Source of the DNA: Parasponia andersonii
Taxonomy: Eukaryota > Streptophyta > Magnoliopsida > Rosales > Cannabaceae
DNA: 64,000 nt
Reading direction: 5' to 3'
Assembly: GCA_002914805.1 (NCBI GenBank)
Contig: JXTB01000528.1
Location: 1-64,000 of the forward strand
Shown here one piece after another: positions 49,580 to 62,350 of this stretch. The notes below the pieces were generated by a model, which saw nothing but the letters and a program-made list of their open reading frames with translations, ran no database searches and had not been told where the DNA came from. How positions within the stretch are numbered: position 1 is the stretch's first letter; each line of letters begins with the position of its first letter. Made by a program: the position numbers and the translations under genes.

Positions 49580-49806
49580 GAAAATATCACTTTTAAAACT
49601 TGTTTAGAAAAATGTCATTTTAAACATGATTAATGGTCATCAGTGTTTGAAAACCGGTAACTAGTTATTAATTACCGCTTACTAGTTATCAGTTATTTAC
49701 AATTATAAATATATTTAATTACTAGTTATTAATGCTCGAAAATAAGTTAGCAGTTATTATTTAAAAAATGATACTTTTCTAAAAAAATTTTTAAAGTGGT
49801 ATTTTC
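49580..49806. mobile_element. Foldback element, member 2, with palindromic core
   Basis: Left arm GAAAATATCACTTTTAAAAC ... TTTAGAAAAATGTCATTTTA; right arm, reverse complemented, GAAAATACCACTTTAAAAAT ... TTTAGAAAAGTATCATTTTT. Arms are about 45-50 bp. The core carries TAACTAGTTATT, TTACTAGTTATC and TTACTAGTTATT (AACTAGTT is a perfect palindrome). Arm sequence and layout match the larger element at 62351-62719. Confidence 0.6.
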
Positions 49807-51140
49807 TGAAAAATGCGTTACCTAATCTATAAAAGATAGAATTTATTGTAAATTTGTATTTCTTTTCTAAAACGGCCGTAAACAACCTAATTATCTCTAT
49901 CTTTTAATAATATACACACCTTTCATCTTGGATGAGGAAATCATGTTAAAACGGAAAGTAAATTTCATTTTCCCAATTTTATAAATTTTCCATATAAATG
50001 ATGTTTATGAGTCTGACAAGTTTTTCATGCTATATAATTACATGTATACTTCTAGCAAAAAAAGATTAGTAAAGTACCAACTTTTATCTCTCCCTCTCTC
50101 TCTCTTTCTTTTTCTATCAATTGAATTATCAAATTGTCATTATTTAGTTGGATTACATTTAGTTGGTCTGTTTGATTGGAAAATATATATATATTTTTTT
50201 AAGTTGATTGGAAAAACAATTTAACTTAGAGAGAGAATGTGAAATTAGGACCATCTTTGTTGAAAAGATGTGTGGTCATCACGAAGTTATGCCCACAAGT
50301 CGCAACCACGTATTGTTAACTATTTGTTAACCAAATCGGATTATAATTTAACATTATGAGACATTTCTCCGGAGATGGGAGCATTTGTTACGTAAACTCT
50401 CACTTAATTTTATATTTCTTTTTTAAAAGGCAAATAATTTACATATATTGTAATTTTTTAGTTTTAGATTATATTTAAAGCACACTAATAAATAGAAAAA
50501 GTTATAGAATAACTCTTACAAATAGATAAAATGTAAATTTGGTCTCACTAACTAAATTCATTTTCTCTAGTGATTACCAAAGCGTGCAAGGTCCTAATTA
50601 TTGGAAAATAGCCAAATATCACAAATTAGTTTTGATCGGAAACAAAATAATGTATTCCCTTGATCTTCGTAAATTGTGTTGATTTATGTGGATATTTAAT
50701 ATTATATAGTTTTTGCGTGCTCAATTGATTGCACAAATGATGAAGAAAAGAATTTATTTGTTTTCCATGAAACTCGTTTCGAATCAAAACTGTTAATGTG
50801 ATAATTTGTTTTTTCCCAGCACAAAACAATTCAAAATGTCTAGTAGTTGCCCATCTCTTAATTAGTAATTAGACCATATCAACAATCTGATTGACAATTG
50901 ACAATTGACAAATATCCGAGTCAAGCATTTATAACAAATGAAAAATTGTAAACAATCATTTGCAACTTAAAAAATAAAAAAAAAATCAACCTACTTACAA
51001 TTGTGATTGTAAAGATGAAAAAAATTAATTTTAAAAATCCTGGACTTATTTTGCTTAATTGTTTCTCTTTTTTTTTCCAATTATTTTACTTAATTGTTTC
51101 TATAAGGTGAATATTTCCACCATAATTATTCACCACGTGG
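49807..51140. other. AT-rich intergenic DNA
   Basis: No gene or defined repeat; a (CT)n-like stretch lies near 50090-50112. Confidence 0.5.
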
Positions 51141-51149
51141 TGAAACAAT

Positions 51150-51330
51150 GAGCAACCACAAATCACAAATTCACATGGACTGGGAACGCTACAGTACGCC
51201 AAGGGCTAGAGAAGATGGCGCACCAACAGCCTCGAGATTCCCCTACCGATTCTCTCAGTCACTCATAGTGCGCTCTGCGCACCAGGCGCGCAATAGCTGT
51301 GCTATCAGCCTCTTTTTTTTGTTCCAAGAT
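51150..51330. other. GC-rich island of unknown origin
   Basis: About 180 bp near 50% GC or more (gcgctctgcgcaccaggcgc) in a region of about 30% GC. It carries a 90-codon open frame on the plus strand (51148-51420), but the frame has no recognisable domain and runs on into AT-rich DNA. It may be a remnant of a transposon or of a transferred sequence. Confidence 0.35.
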
Positions 51331-52548
51331 TTTCGTCCATGTGTTCATTGGTCTTCTCGTAGACTTTTTAACAAAAGTGAATCAAACATGAAAAATTTTT
51401 TGGTAAAGGTTTTAAGCTAAAAATTTATGCGTGACTTTTAGCTTAAATGATATAATTGCGCTCTAAAATAAAAAGTCATCCAAATATATCCAGTATGGTA
51501 TATTTAGGGTAAAATTTTTATGTCCTATTATTACTATATTTTATTTATCAAGTGGGTATAAAAATTTGGTGTAAAATTTACACTCACATGATCTGAACGT
51601 AAGAATTTAGTGCAAGATTTTAATGTCCATCATTACTCTATTTTATTTATCACGGATATTGTAAGCAGTTTCTTGATTGGGTAGGAATATGACCGCAATA
51701 ACTTCTTTTGTTAGCACGTGTCCAGTTCAGGGTGTTTGAGTGATTTGAGAAAATAGATCACTTGATTCTAATAAGCTACTGCCATGCTAATGAGAGGACT
51801 GCAGGAAATACACTCGGGAGGATGGAAGTTGATTTTTTTTTTCTTTTCAATAATTATTAGTATTTGGTAACATGTGATACTCCACAAAAGTTAAAGGGCA
51901 TTAGGTTTTCTTTTTTTTTTTTAATGGCATTATTACTCTCTTTTGTTTTTTTTTTTTCCATGGCAATTTGAAATTTAATTTTAATTGCATTATCCTCCAC
52001 TTTGAGGAAAAATGTGGTCAAATGAAAGGCCCGAATTGTAATCCCTATTTTGATGCTTCACATTTTACTAGGTTTAATTATAAAATGTTTTAGCACTGCC
52101 CCCAAAGAATTTATAGCCCTTCTGAAACCATATCCAACATATAAACCAAAATGATATAACTTTCGTACTATTTTAGAAGTTCAAATCCAACCTATTGCAC
52201 TAAAAATTAAACTTAAACTGAAGAGAATATTTTCTTTCTATTCTTTATTTTTTTTAGTCCTCAACAATTAATTTATTTCATAGACTACTACCACTATATA
52301 TTAATTAACACATTATTGTAAATTATTGGAAAAAAATTATTCTAGTAACATTTGTATTATTTACTTAATTTTAGTTTAGTATAATTTTAGTTCAAATAAT
52401 AATCAAATTAAATTAAATTAAATCATTAGATAATAAAAGTTGATAAAAATGATATATTAGGAATAAATTTGTAGGAAATTGTAAAGATAGGGTTGTAATG
52501 GAAACACAAAAAAAAAAAATGAATGGTCTTAGTGTGGTGAATGTTATT
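51331..52548. other. AT-rich intergenic DNA
   Basis: A phrase around TTTACTATATTTTATTTATCA and its relative near 51630 suggests a small duplication. Otherwise nothing. Confidence 0.45.
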
Positions 52549-53160
52549 ATCACGACCCAAGCCCAGGCTAGCGACAGAAAATAGAGAATAACTTTGGGTT
52601 TTAGATAAAAATACTCAAGAAATTAGAAAAAAAAAATCCAAAAATATGACCTTCTCAAAATATTTATTTTTCTATTTGATGTTAGTGATATTTTTCTAAT
52701 TATTTCAGCTAGACTAGTTTCTCACGAATTAATTTAATTTCTTATAAAGTAATGTGATTTCTCAGTAACTAATAACCAATTTGGACAGATTGATTTCTAA
52801 TTTTGTTTCAAGCATAACTGAGAAACCAGCCAGCAAACCCCCTAAAAAAAAACCCAAATTGCTACTCTAAATCTGCCATTGGCAGCAAGCCTCAAAAACA
52901 AATATAAATCCCTCTCGTGTAAACCCTCCCCCTCTGTAACACTCCTATTCCATCATCTCTACAGCATCGGTGCCACCATCAACTATTTTTCTATCGATAA
53001 ACCAAATTAATAACCAGTCTGGTTTCTTAATATGGTTTTAACCACCTAGTTTGATTTCTCAAAAACTATTTTGATTTTTCAGTAACATTAAACCAGTCTG
53101 AATTTCAACCCATAGTCCAAGTTACTAACTAAATCCAATCCAACAATGTTACCAATTTCA
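52549..53160. repeat. Degenerate repeat with GATTTCTCA-type units
   Basis: Begins TATCACGACCCAAGCCCAGG, which resembles the start of some Gypsy LTRs. It contains many copies of TGATTTCTCAGTAAC-like and AACCAGTCTGGTTTC-like words, some inverted. I cannot define ends or a family. Confidence 0.35.
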
Positions 53161-55340
53161 ATCCATAGTCTGTGTTACAAATTTGAGCCAAAGCCCATAG
53201 TCTATATTATGAATTTCAATCCACAATTATCTTTGCTAAATAACTTTTAATATGATGTTTATTTATACTCTCATTTAAAACTAGTATACAATGAGTCTGG
53301 ATTTGTGAAAAGCTTTAAAAGAGAATATGATAGAAATTGAAGAACTTATATTTGAGATTTTGGGCTGATAGATAGCTTTTTCATATTCCCACCAGGAGAG
53401 ATTGAACAAAAAGAGTGATGTACCTTTTGAATGGAAATTGTGTAATATTTGGTAAAAGTAATGACTATTTTTAAGTTAGAGTATTTACTTTTTTTAAAAG
53501 ACAAAAAGTGAGGACACATGTCAACTATATAGAAAGAGAGTAAGTGAGAGAGTGGACAAGAGAATATCCCTAACATCTGTAGTAGACAAACCACACTAGT
53601 TACTTAAATAACGAAACTACCTAATCAATAATATTTTCTTAAATAGGAAAGACAAATTAGAAAAGACATCCACTTAAAGTTTCGAATAAAATAGACCTGA
53701 TATTTGTTTAAATAAAAAATACTAAAAAATATAGAGTGTTGTTAGATATCATACCTAGTACGTTGAGTCTCATACTTATAAATTATATGTATGTATACAT
53801 ATGTCAACAATAATACCCAAAAACTTTTATTACTATGATTGAATATTTGATATTTAAGAATAACATAATTATTTATGCATATTTATGAAATTGTCTATTA
53901 TTATTTTTCAGTATCAAAAGTTCTTTGATTTATTATATACTATAAGAATTATATAAGTAAACTTGTTTATTTATTTGAAACATAATTCTCTATTTTAAAC
54001 ATAAAAAGTTGTTTGCAACCAATGAAAAATGTTGAACACTTCTCTTGACAGGATTATATAGCTTTGTATATTAATAATGAGTCTTGAGCTATGGAAGTGT
54101 GACTTTAGGTCTAAAGCTATATTGGATAGTACCATATGTGAATTATTTCTTGATATAAGTATTGTAATTAAGAACATATCTCATACTAAAGACAAATGAT
54201 GCATGTCGTTCCTAATCTGAAATGAATAATGAATTATTATTCATGTTAGAACCATATCTTGTGTTCTTACCGAATGTAATTATTTTTTCTAATTAATCAT
54301 GTAAGGTTGTGATACAAAATGTATCAAGGATATTGTAACAATGAAAAGTAAAAAATTGACACATAATATTTTTACTTAATTCAACTTTCTCCAGATAGCC
54401 TAGATCTAAAGGGCCATCCCAGAGAAATAAACTTATTAATAAAGATTAACATGAGTACAAACACTAATTAAATTTAAAAATTCTCTCTTTTAAATGTTGC
54501 AACCTGCAAGTACTTCTTTATTAATCTGTCTAACGAGCTCCTTTCGAATTGATATGATTCATTTTGTCTAAACTCTCCTCAGATTCTTAGAATCTACCTT
54601 AGAAGACTTCTCATACCTCTCCTGAAGTACCCTCACAACTAGAAATCTCTCCTAGTATATCGACATAAAGTATAGATAGATTTTACGAACTATCGCTCTA
54701 ATGGCAATCACAAACATTCAAAGTAGATAAAGTGTATACTTTCATTTATAATACTTGAGGTTTTTCAATACTTAGCAATTTGCAAGACAACTTTTATTCA
54801 TAATAAATGTTGATTGGAAGCTAAAAAGATCAATCAAAGATAGCAATTTTGTATTTTGAGACTAATTTGAAATTTAATGTTGATTCTGCACAACAATATT
54901 TCAACATTGATCATGTCTAAAATAGTTATGTTGTAATATCCTGAAAAAAATTACTGATTTGTTTCCTGTAATAACAAATTCGATTTCTCATCATTTGATT
55001 GTCAAATTAATGTAATGAAAACGTTCAAACATATTTAGGATCAGCTTAGAATAAATATTGAAATGAGAACTTAAAATGTAGTGTAAAAAGAATATTAAAA
55101 ATTTACACAAGATGATTGTTTCCAAATATAACTGATGAGTGATTAATTCACTCACAAATCATATATTATTCAGTTTAAACAGTTGTGAGTTCTCAAGAGT
55201 TTTTATTTTGTTTTTATAATTATTATGAATAAATAAGAATCAAAGTGAATTTGTGTCAAACATGAGTATTTCAAACTTTTTGGATTAAAACTGAGTCCGA
55301 TACGAATGCATCGCAATGAAATTCAGACAAAATAGAGCTA
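53161..55340. other. AT-rich intergenic DNA
   Basis: No intact frame over 100 codons, no RNA gene. The stretch 54380-54700 is less AT-rich and may be old retroelement leader sequence, but it has no protein similarity I can see. Confidence 0.4.
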
Positions 55341-56410
55341 AAACAGTGAAAAGTTGCACCTGGAAAGCAACTGTATGCGTACTAAAAATGAGCTGCACAA
55401 TTATACCACTCTTTGTTGCAGCTGATATCTCAGCAGCCAAAAACCCAAGACAGTTGTATGGCCATGCCTCCTAGGCATTGTACAAGCTAATTTTTTAGCT
55501 TCTTTGACTTTTTTTGAGCACTTGATCCATATTTTTTATTGAATATCCATGATTTGACCGTAATATTTGAGGGATTTTGAGGCTTAAAATCCCTATTGAT
55601 GGAGGAGGCAAACAGTGAAGAGGCTAGAGGAAAAAAACCAAGTGAAAAACACTAAAATTCCCAGAGAGAGAAAAAAGCTTAGAGTTAGAGATTTCTTAAA
55701 GATTCTTGAAAGAGAACTTAAATGATTGAAGGCTTGAAGTTCATCTCTACAAAAAGTTTTCTTTTTCTATCTCTCTATCTTAATCTCGATAGAATTTTGT
55801 ATTAAGAATTCTATATTTTCATTTATGGATTTCACTTTAAGATTAGTAATAGATTCATCTATGTTGTTTTAGATTTCATATACTAGGACTTAACATAGCT
55901 TTGTTTGTACTATGATTTGAGTATTTTGCTAGTTGTTGGTTTGTATTTCATTTATAATTCATTTATGTTTTTCTACACTTAATGTTTATAATGTGCTTGG
56001 CCAATATATTAGTTGATCTTAGATTGTAGAATTGATGCTCTAGAGAGATTAATTTCACAGTCAAAATTAAGAAACATAGTCTAGGTTATTGTAAGACCGA
56101 GAGAAAATCGATTCCTAGGTAATCACCTTAGGATTTAGATCGTCATGAGACTAGGAGGATAATGACATCTTTGTTGCTAAACAATAGCTAAACTTAATAA
56201 ATGTGTGAATAGACAAGTTAGATATAAATATTAACTTGGATATTTGCGCATATAATCTCATTTGATGCTCGAGAGAGATAAAGAGGATAAACCAATTCCT
56301 TTGATTAATGAATTGTATGAAACTAATTAGTAATTGATTAATATAAGATTTTAGGAATAATAAGGTGAAGTTTAAGTTCCTAGTATATTTATCTATAGAA
56401 GTTTCCATAC

Positions 56411-56412
<2 letters not shown>
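55341..56412 (+). mobile_element. Degenerate non-coding LTR-element-like region
   Basis: A leader-like zone with gagagaga stretches (55665-55680), then phrases such as GATGCTCGAGAGAGAT and AAACCAATTCCTTTGATTAA that recall the non-coding parts of large retrotransposon derivatives (LARD-like) in plants. No protein domain remains. Ends and family are not determined. Confidence 0.3.
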
Positions 56413-56483
<71 letters not shown>

Positions 56484-56496
56484 NATATATATATAT
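56413..56496. repeat. (TA)n microsatellite with one N
   Basis: About 42 TA units with an N at 56484; the true length is uncertain because short-read assemblies collapse such tracts. Confidence 0.95.
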
Positions 56497-56497
56497 T

Positions 56498-56731
56498 GGT
56501 TGCCGCTCCAATAGGTATTTTTTTTCCACTTATGTATAGATATTTTTTTTAGCTGTTGAATCATCATCTAATAATAATCTAACGACTATAATGATGTGAT
56601 TGAAAGACATGCATTATTAATGCTATTTATCTCTCTTACTTTTTCATATTAAAAAATGTGTATGATAAATTTTAATTGGCCAAAACGATACCTATGTATA
56701 GATAAAAAAAATAGCTACTAGATTGGTGCCC
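56498..56731. mobile_element. MITE next to (TA)n, family A copy 2
   Basis: Left end GGTTGCCGCTCCAATAGGTA; right end, reverse complemented, GGGCACCAATCTAGTAGCTA. It keeps the internal AGCTGTTGAATCATCATC ... ATAATCTAACGACT hairpin. About 234 bp, directly after the long (TA)n tract. Confidence 0.75.
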
Positions 56732-56744
56732 ATATATATTTATT

Positions 56745-56958
56745 GGTTGCCAATCCAGTAGGTATTTTTTTTTCATCTATGTATAGGTATTTTTTTTAAC
56801 TATTGGATCACCATTATATAATGATGTGTATGAAAAAACGTGCATCATTAATGTTATTTCTCTCTTATTTTTCAACATAAAAATATATGTATGATAAATT
56901 TTAATTGGTCAATGATACCTATATATAGGTGAAAAAAATACATGTTGGATCGATGCCC
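56745..56958. mobile_element. MITE family A copy 3, in tandem with copy 2
   Basis: Left end GGTTGCCAATCCAGTAGGTA; right end, reverse complemented, GGGCATCGATCCAACATGTA. Separated from copy 2 by 13 AT-rich bases. Internal sequence (AACTATTGGATCACCATTAT) matches copy 1, but half of the hairpin is deleted. Confidence 0.7.
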
Positions 56959-58129
56959 ATATTTATTTATGTATTTATATTTATAATTTTCTTTATTTAA
57001 ATTTTCAATTATTTAGTTTTGTTACTTAGATAAAATTAGGTTACGATAATCGTAGTACTTAACAATGAAATAATCAACCATTCTCGTCAGATCGATAACT
57101 CTATATTTATCACTTTATTACTTGTACATGACTAGTGCACACTTATGATTAATATTTATACACATATGAAATCGTGCTAAAAATAATACACACAAGTTGT
57201 CAAAGAGATCAAAAAATAAATTCCAAAAGATCAAAATCAGTATTTTAATTAATTTTTGATCGATTTACACAATTACAAATTAATCAAATCTCATCAATCA
57301 TGCCCAAACGAGAAAGAATTATTGAGATTTAATTTCCTTGCAAGGAAAACTTTAATCAGAAATAATTATAATCAAATTTCTATAAAATTGAACAAATATT
57401 CAATAAAAAACAATTGTAAATTTTGTCAAAAACATTAATAATATCGTGTCAAATATTCTAGTCGATGTTGTAACATCAACCCAGATTCACTGTCAATAAA
57501 GAGACAATGATATTGTAACATCTAAATGACAATAGATTTTATTTCTTCAGTTCATCATCTGTATTATTTGAGATGTTAAAGAGTAAGGTCAATACTAAGG
57601 ATTCATAGTTCAACATTTCGGTAATACAATGCTATATAAATTAGGAATATATAGTCATAAAAATGGACATAGGAACTTTATTGAATCGAGGATTAAATAT
57701 TATCTTGTAGAATTATGAGTTCATGATTAATTAGATCTTAGCTAAGTATAACTTTCATTGATTAAAGAATTTTTACATAGTTTATTTATTCATTAGACAT
57801 AGTTTTGTCTCAAGGTATTATAAGATATAATTAGAATGACAAAACAATAATTTTAGTCCAACTCTAATTATTGATATTTATATGGGAATACACATATAAT
57901 ATTAACTGTCAAATAAATGTAAACTTAATTATTAAATTTCTTATAATATTATTTAATTCAAGAGTTCAAAATTGGACCTAAGATTGAGTAAATCCAATAT
58001 TAGTAATACAACTTCACATGTATTAATAGTTAATTCAAATTAACTTTTGTCTGAGCTTTAATTAAAAATGTATATTTAGATCCTAAACCTGCACTAAATT
58101 GTTTGGACAGAATAAGATCAAATTATTAA
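56959..58129. other. AT-rich intergenic DNA
   Basis: Nothing recognised. Confidence 0.45.
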
Positions 58130-59600
58130 CTCCTAATAGTTAGGTCAATATATAGGTTGCAATAACTAATATCGAAGTAAGAGAGTATCGATCTCATGAG
58201 GAATATTTGATTTACAAATGCTAAGTACTAATCGAAACTACTTTATAATTTATCCAAACAACAATATTTGATGGTTTTATGAAAGAATCAAAATGTAAAT
58301 AACAATGTAAAAGAAAAGAATGGAGAATGAAACTAAGTAACCACGATTTGTTCTAAGAGCAATAATAAGGAATCTTGGGATGCAATCTATACTTTAACTC
58401 CTCTAACTACTAATTTTCCTCAAAACACAACTATCCATTTAGAATTGACAACTGAGAATTCTAATGTATTCACAAGCTCATTTCTAAGATATGAGTGAAA
58501 ATATATAGACAAGTTAATATTACTCCTAATATAAAATAATTGGATTCATTAAGATAATTAATTCTCATATAAGGTTGCATAAGTTACATGAGTATATTCC
58601 TATCCTATGTAAACTCATCTTATACTAGGCAATCTTATGTTGTTCTATCTATATCCAAACCTATATTCCTTTTCCCAAGTTCATATAGATTTCACAACAC
58701 AATTCTATTTAATGGCCAAGTAAATAGATGTATTAAACTCAAGATAGAACAATCAACTCAACAATAGAGAAAAACAAAATAGTTAGATTATATAAGAGGT
58801 TCAATTGCTCCCTAAAAATGGAGTTTAACTCATGTTCATACAAAGAGAAACACAACATATATAACAAGATTGATACATATTCAAATGTAAAAAATAGAAG
58901 ATGAAAAGCAAGAAGAAAGGATAAGAAAAACTATTTTGAAGCTTCTCAATCTGATTCCTCCTTCTTCAATCCTCTTCTTTGGTATTGTTTCTCCCTTAGA
59001 AATGACTCTAGGAACCCTTGGCTGCTAGGATTTTCGTCCCCTCTCCGTTCCTCTTTCAGATGAGTATAAGAGTGTTTATATAGAAGAAGTTAACTGGTCA
59101 CGATCTAGGAATTATGTAATATGTTTGTACCTGTGACACTGTGTCGCCAAATTTGGCACCACAGCACCGAGACAGTCTACAAGCTGGCACTACAGTGCCG
59201 GATTGTGGCGCACTGCAGCGCCACAATATCTAGGGGTTGGTGCCATGGCGCCATGGTTGTGGTGTTACAACGCCGCGAGAGCATCACCCGGCACCGCGAC
59301 GCTGTGGAGTGGCGTTGCATCGCCCAATTTTGCTGAGTTTCTTCCATTTTGGCACTGCTACACATTGCTAAAACATTTATCTTTGCTCGCAAACATTTAT
59401 TTATTGTCATTTCTCTTGAAAAGTCAGAATTCTCCTCTCAATGACTTCTCACCTAAAATGTATATAAAAAACAACGAAACTAGTAAAAAGAGCTCAAAGA
59501 CGAGCAATTCTTAAACTTGAAAGAATAGGAAAAATAAGTGTAAAATACATTTATTAGCAGCCATTAATACCAAAAGCTAAGCTTTTCTTATTCTCTCTCT
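58130..59600 (-). mobile_element. Degenerate LARD-like retroelement region
   Basis: Contains phrases typical of non-coding parts of large plant LTR-retroelement derivatives, for example AGAGTATCGATCTCATGAGG near 58183 and CTAAGTAACCACGATTTG near 58335, followed by the GC-rich word cluster at 59125-59365. No gag or pol remains and no ends are visible. The orientation is a guess. Confidence 0.3.
59125..59365. repeat. GC-rich cluster of short palindromic words
   Basis: Repeated GGCGCCA, GCACTACAGTGCC, GCACTGCAGCGCC and CATGGCGCCATGG words, mostly CACTG/GCGCC combinations in both orientations, in about 240 bp. The GC content is far above its neighbours. The open frames here on both strands follow from the composition and show no domain. 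Confidence 0.55.
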
Positions 59601-60779
59601 CTCATTCTTTTCTTCTTTCCTTCTCATTCCGTCTATCAGGAAGAAATTTGTGTACATATGGCTTTGTGTCTCCAAATCTCAATGAAGGGCCATGAGCACC
59701 ACCATTAATGATGAATAGAGCTTCTTCAAATGAACAAAATCATGTGAATTTTCGTTTATTAATGTATTTTTTTAAGTTTCAAAGAATCTTAGGCATAACT
59801 TTGATTTAGTCACCTATGAAATATAAGAGATTTTTAGTACTCCAAGTATATTGTTCATGATCAAAACTAGCTTTAATTTTTGATAAATATGTAATCCAAG
59901 TAGTGATTTAACAATATAAGAAGTAAATGTTTGAAAGAACTCATAGTTATAATTTAGAAAAGCACTTATTGTAAGTTTTGCTTCTATGAAATCTATGTAT
60001 TTGTGAAAATGCTTCAATGAAATTCAACACTTTAGCACACTCATATATGTCTTTTCATTTATCGTTAATAGAGGGTATTTATTATCTAATCTTTTTACTA
60101 TCCCGGATTTTCCAAATTAAAATAATACCATTACTTATACATTCTTGTTTGACAAGGAAATACAGAACAAACCATTTTCAATATCATTAGTAATAACTTA
60201 ATGTCATGTCGGGTCATACAAGACATTATTAATTAGAGCCTAAGAGGAGCATAACTAACCAATATAAAGACTATGGATCAGATCAATTGGCATAGTCACT
60301 TTCAGTCCAAATAATGTCCATGTAGTTCCTTTCTTTCTTCTTGATACCTACACACACACACATATTCCTTATTTGAGATTTATATGGTGAGGTGTATTAA
60401 TTAACATTTAGTAGTATGCCTAAGAGGTTTCGCTATTCCTTGTACTTGTTAGTCAGTTAAGTAGACTATCTTCAAGAGAGGTCATTTTTTGTAGGGCTAA
60501 AAACTCATTATTGAGTCCATTAATCTTCTTTTATTGTTTTTATTTTGTCCCTTGTGGGATTAACCCATTTGGTCTTAATGTTCTCTATTGATATTATTTG
60601 TACACAGTCTCATATTAGTCATTGAATTATCCTATAGAAAATCCATGTAGATCATTCAAAAATTAACCAAAATAGCTTTAACACTTGGTATACATGAAAT
60701 GTCTTGTTTGTTAGCTTAATAAGTTGCACAAGAAGACTTATTGTATTGGTTCCTTTTATTGACTACTACTTGACTATTC
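59601..60779. other. AT-rich intergenic DNA
   Basis: A short (CA)n run near 60350-60363, otherwise nothing recognised. Confidence 0.5.
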
Positions 60780-62350
60780 TTACCTGTTGAAAATTCTGAA
60801 TCAATAAATTTTGAAAAATAATTTTTCCGAAAATGATTTCTGCAGTTTTGTAAACAAATCAAGAACGCAGCGGAATAGGTATTTTAAAAATTTTCTTGAA
60901 ATTTTACAAAACAAAAATGTAGGATCGTTGATCTAACATAAATCAATTCATGGATCTTGGTTTAGTCAAAACCTCGAAGTGCTTCACAACCATTGAGCCT
61001 TCTCATCTATTCTCTAGAGCCCGTTGAATGATCCAGTGTGTGGGCACCTTCTTGATTCCCAATGAGAGATGAGCGAACAATCCAGAAGACGATCTTCCTT
61101 CTCCTTGAGTGCACGTCTACGACCATGAGTATCTCTACCTTAGCGGCAATAAACGAACACAGGACTTCTCCCCCGGCGGCTCGTCTCTCCCACTCTCTCT
61201 TTTTCTCTCTGTCACACGAAAATGCACAGTTATTGTGCATGAGTGATGTGTACCACCCTTAAAGTTACCTAGGAGAATTTTTCTCTTAAGTATTTAAAGA
61301 GATGTAAACCCCAATGGGCTTATTGAGCTCAACTGACCATTTAATTAGTTATTGGGCTATGTGTGAGCTAGACAGGAGTTTATGGATCCGGATAGTCTAA
61401 GTTTCAATGGGCCAACTACCCATAATCGTAATTAACTCTTAATTATGACTGAGCCATATCCATTAATATTGGGACACTCCACTATAGGCCCAATATTGCA
61501 CTCTTAGACTAAATGTCATATATTTTATGTGAAGCTAATTAACACTTTAATTAACTTGATCCATTTAGTATATACTATACCTGCAGATATACCCCCGATG
61601 CAATGCCGTACTAGTAGGGTGAAATTACCGTATTACCCCTCTAGTACATATTTACATTTGAGTTGTCATTTTTCATCTAATGGATAATAATTGACTACGG
61701 TGTTTGTAACTGCCCATATAAACACAGTCAAATTCATAAAGTGAATACCTAGCACCTGGGTTTTTATTATCCAAGTCCTTGAAAAAACTCAAAGTCACAT
61801 TATATGCATGTTGTCCAAATTATGAAAGACGTTCTCGTCAATTCACTAATCTTATCTTCCAAGATACCGGAGTTCGAACCATATTATCGGAACTAGTCCT
61901 TTAGTAAGTCAAAAAGATAAAACTCATGAAAGTAAGTCCGACAATCATTAGGATTAAGATAATCTTGCAATAGTGCTAGATTAGTGAAAGATAGAATATT
62001 GAGTTACGACACTTAACCTAAAATTCTATTTTCACTTGGTCCAGTTTAATGCACTTATAACTTTCTTATAACGTACTAGTGTTTCTATCCGAAGTCAGAC
62101 ACTTCGATGATTGGAGACTTCATCAATCCCGTTGAAATAGACAACACTACATTCTATAGTAAAATAAAGTATTCCATCTTTATTTGTAGAATGTGAACTT
62201 TTAATTTAGACATAATGAAATAAATAATTTAGTCTCTTACATGTGAACACTTCACACGATCAATTATTTATTACTCATTATTAGTCATGGAAACTTTTAG
62301 ACATTTGCATAATAGAAAGAGCTATTTACAAAATTCTAGGCCCAAGATAC

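Noticed and set aside
48290-49806. Possible CRISPR-like spacing of short repeats in the window
   Set aside because: This is plant nuclear DNA; repeats are MITE and foldback structures without unique spacers of constant length.
56151-56567. 138-codon minus-strand frame
   Set aside because: Created by the (TA)n tract and the adjacent MITE; the repeated Tyr-Ile has no meaning.
59121-59514. Three overlapping frames on both strands
   Set aside because: They follow from the GC-rich word cluster; no domain on either strand.
61007-61262. Overlapping frames on both strands
   Set aside because: They lie in the leader part of the Copia solo LTR.
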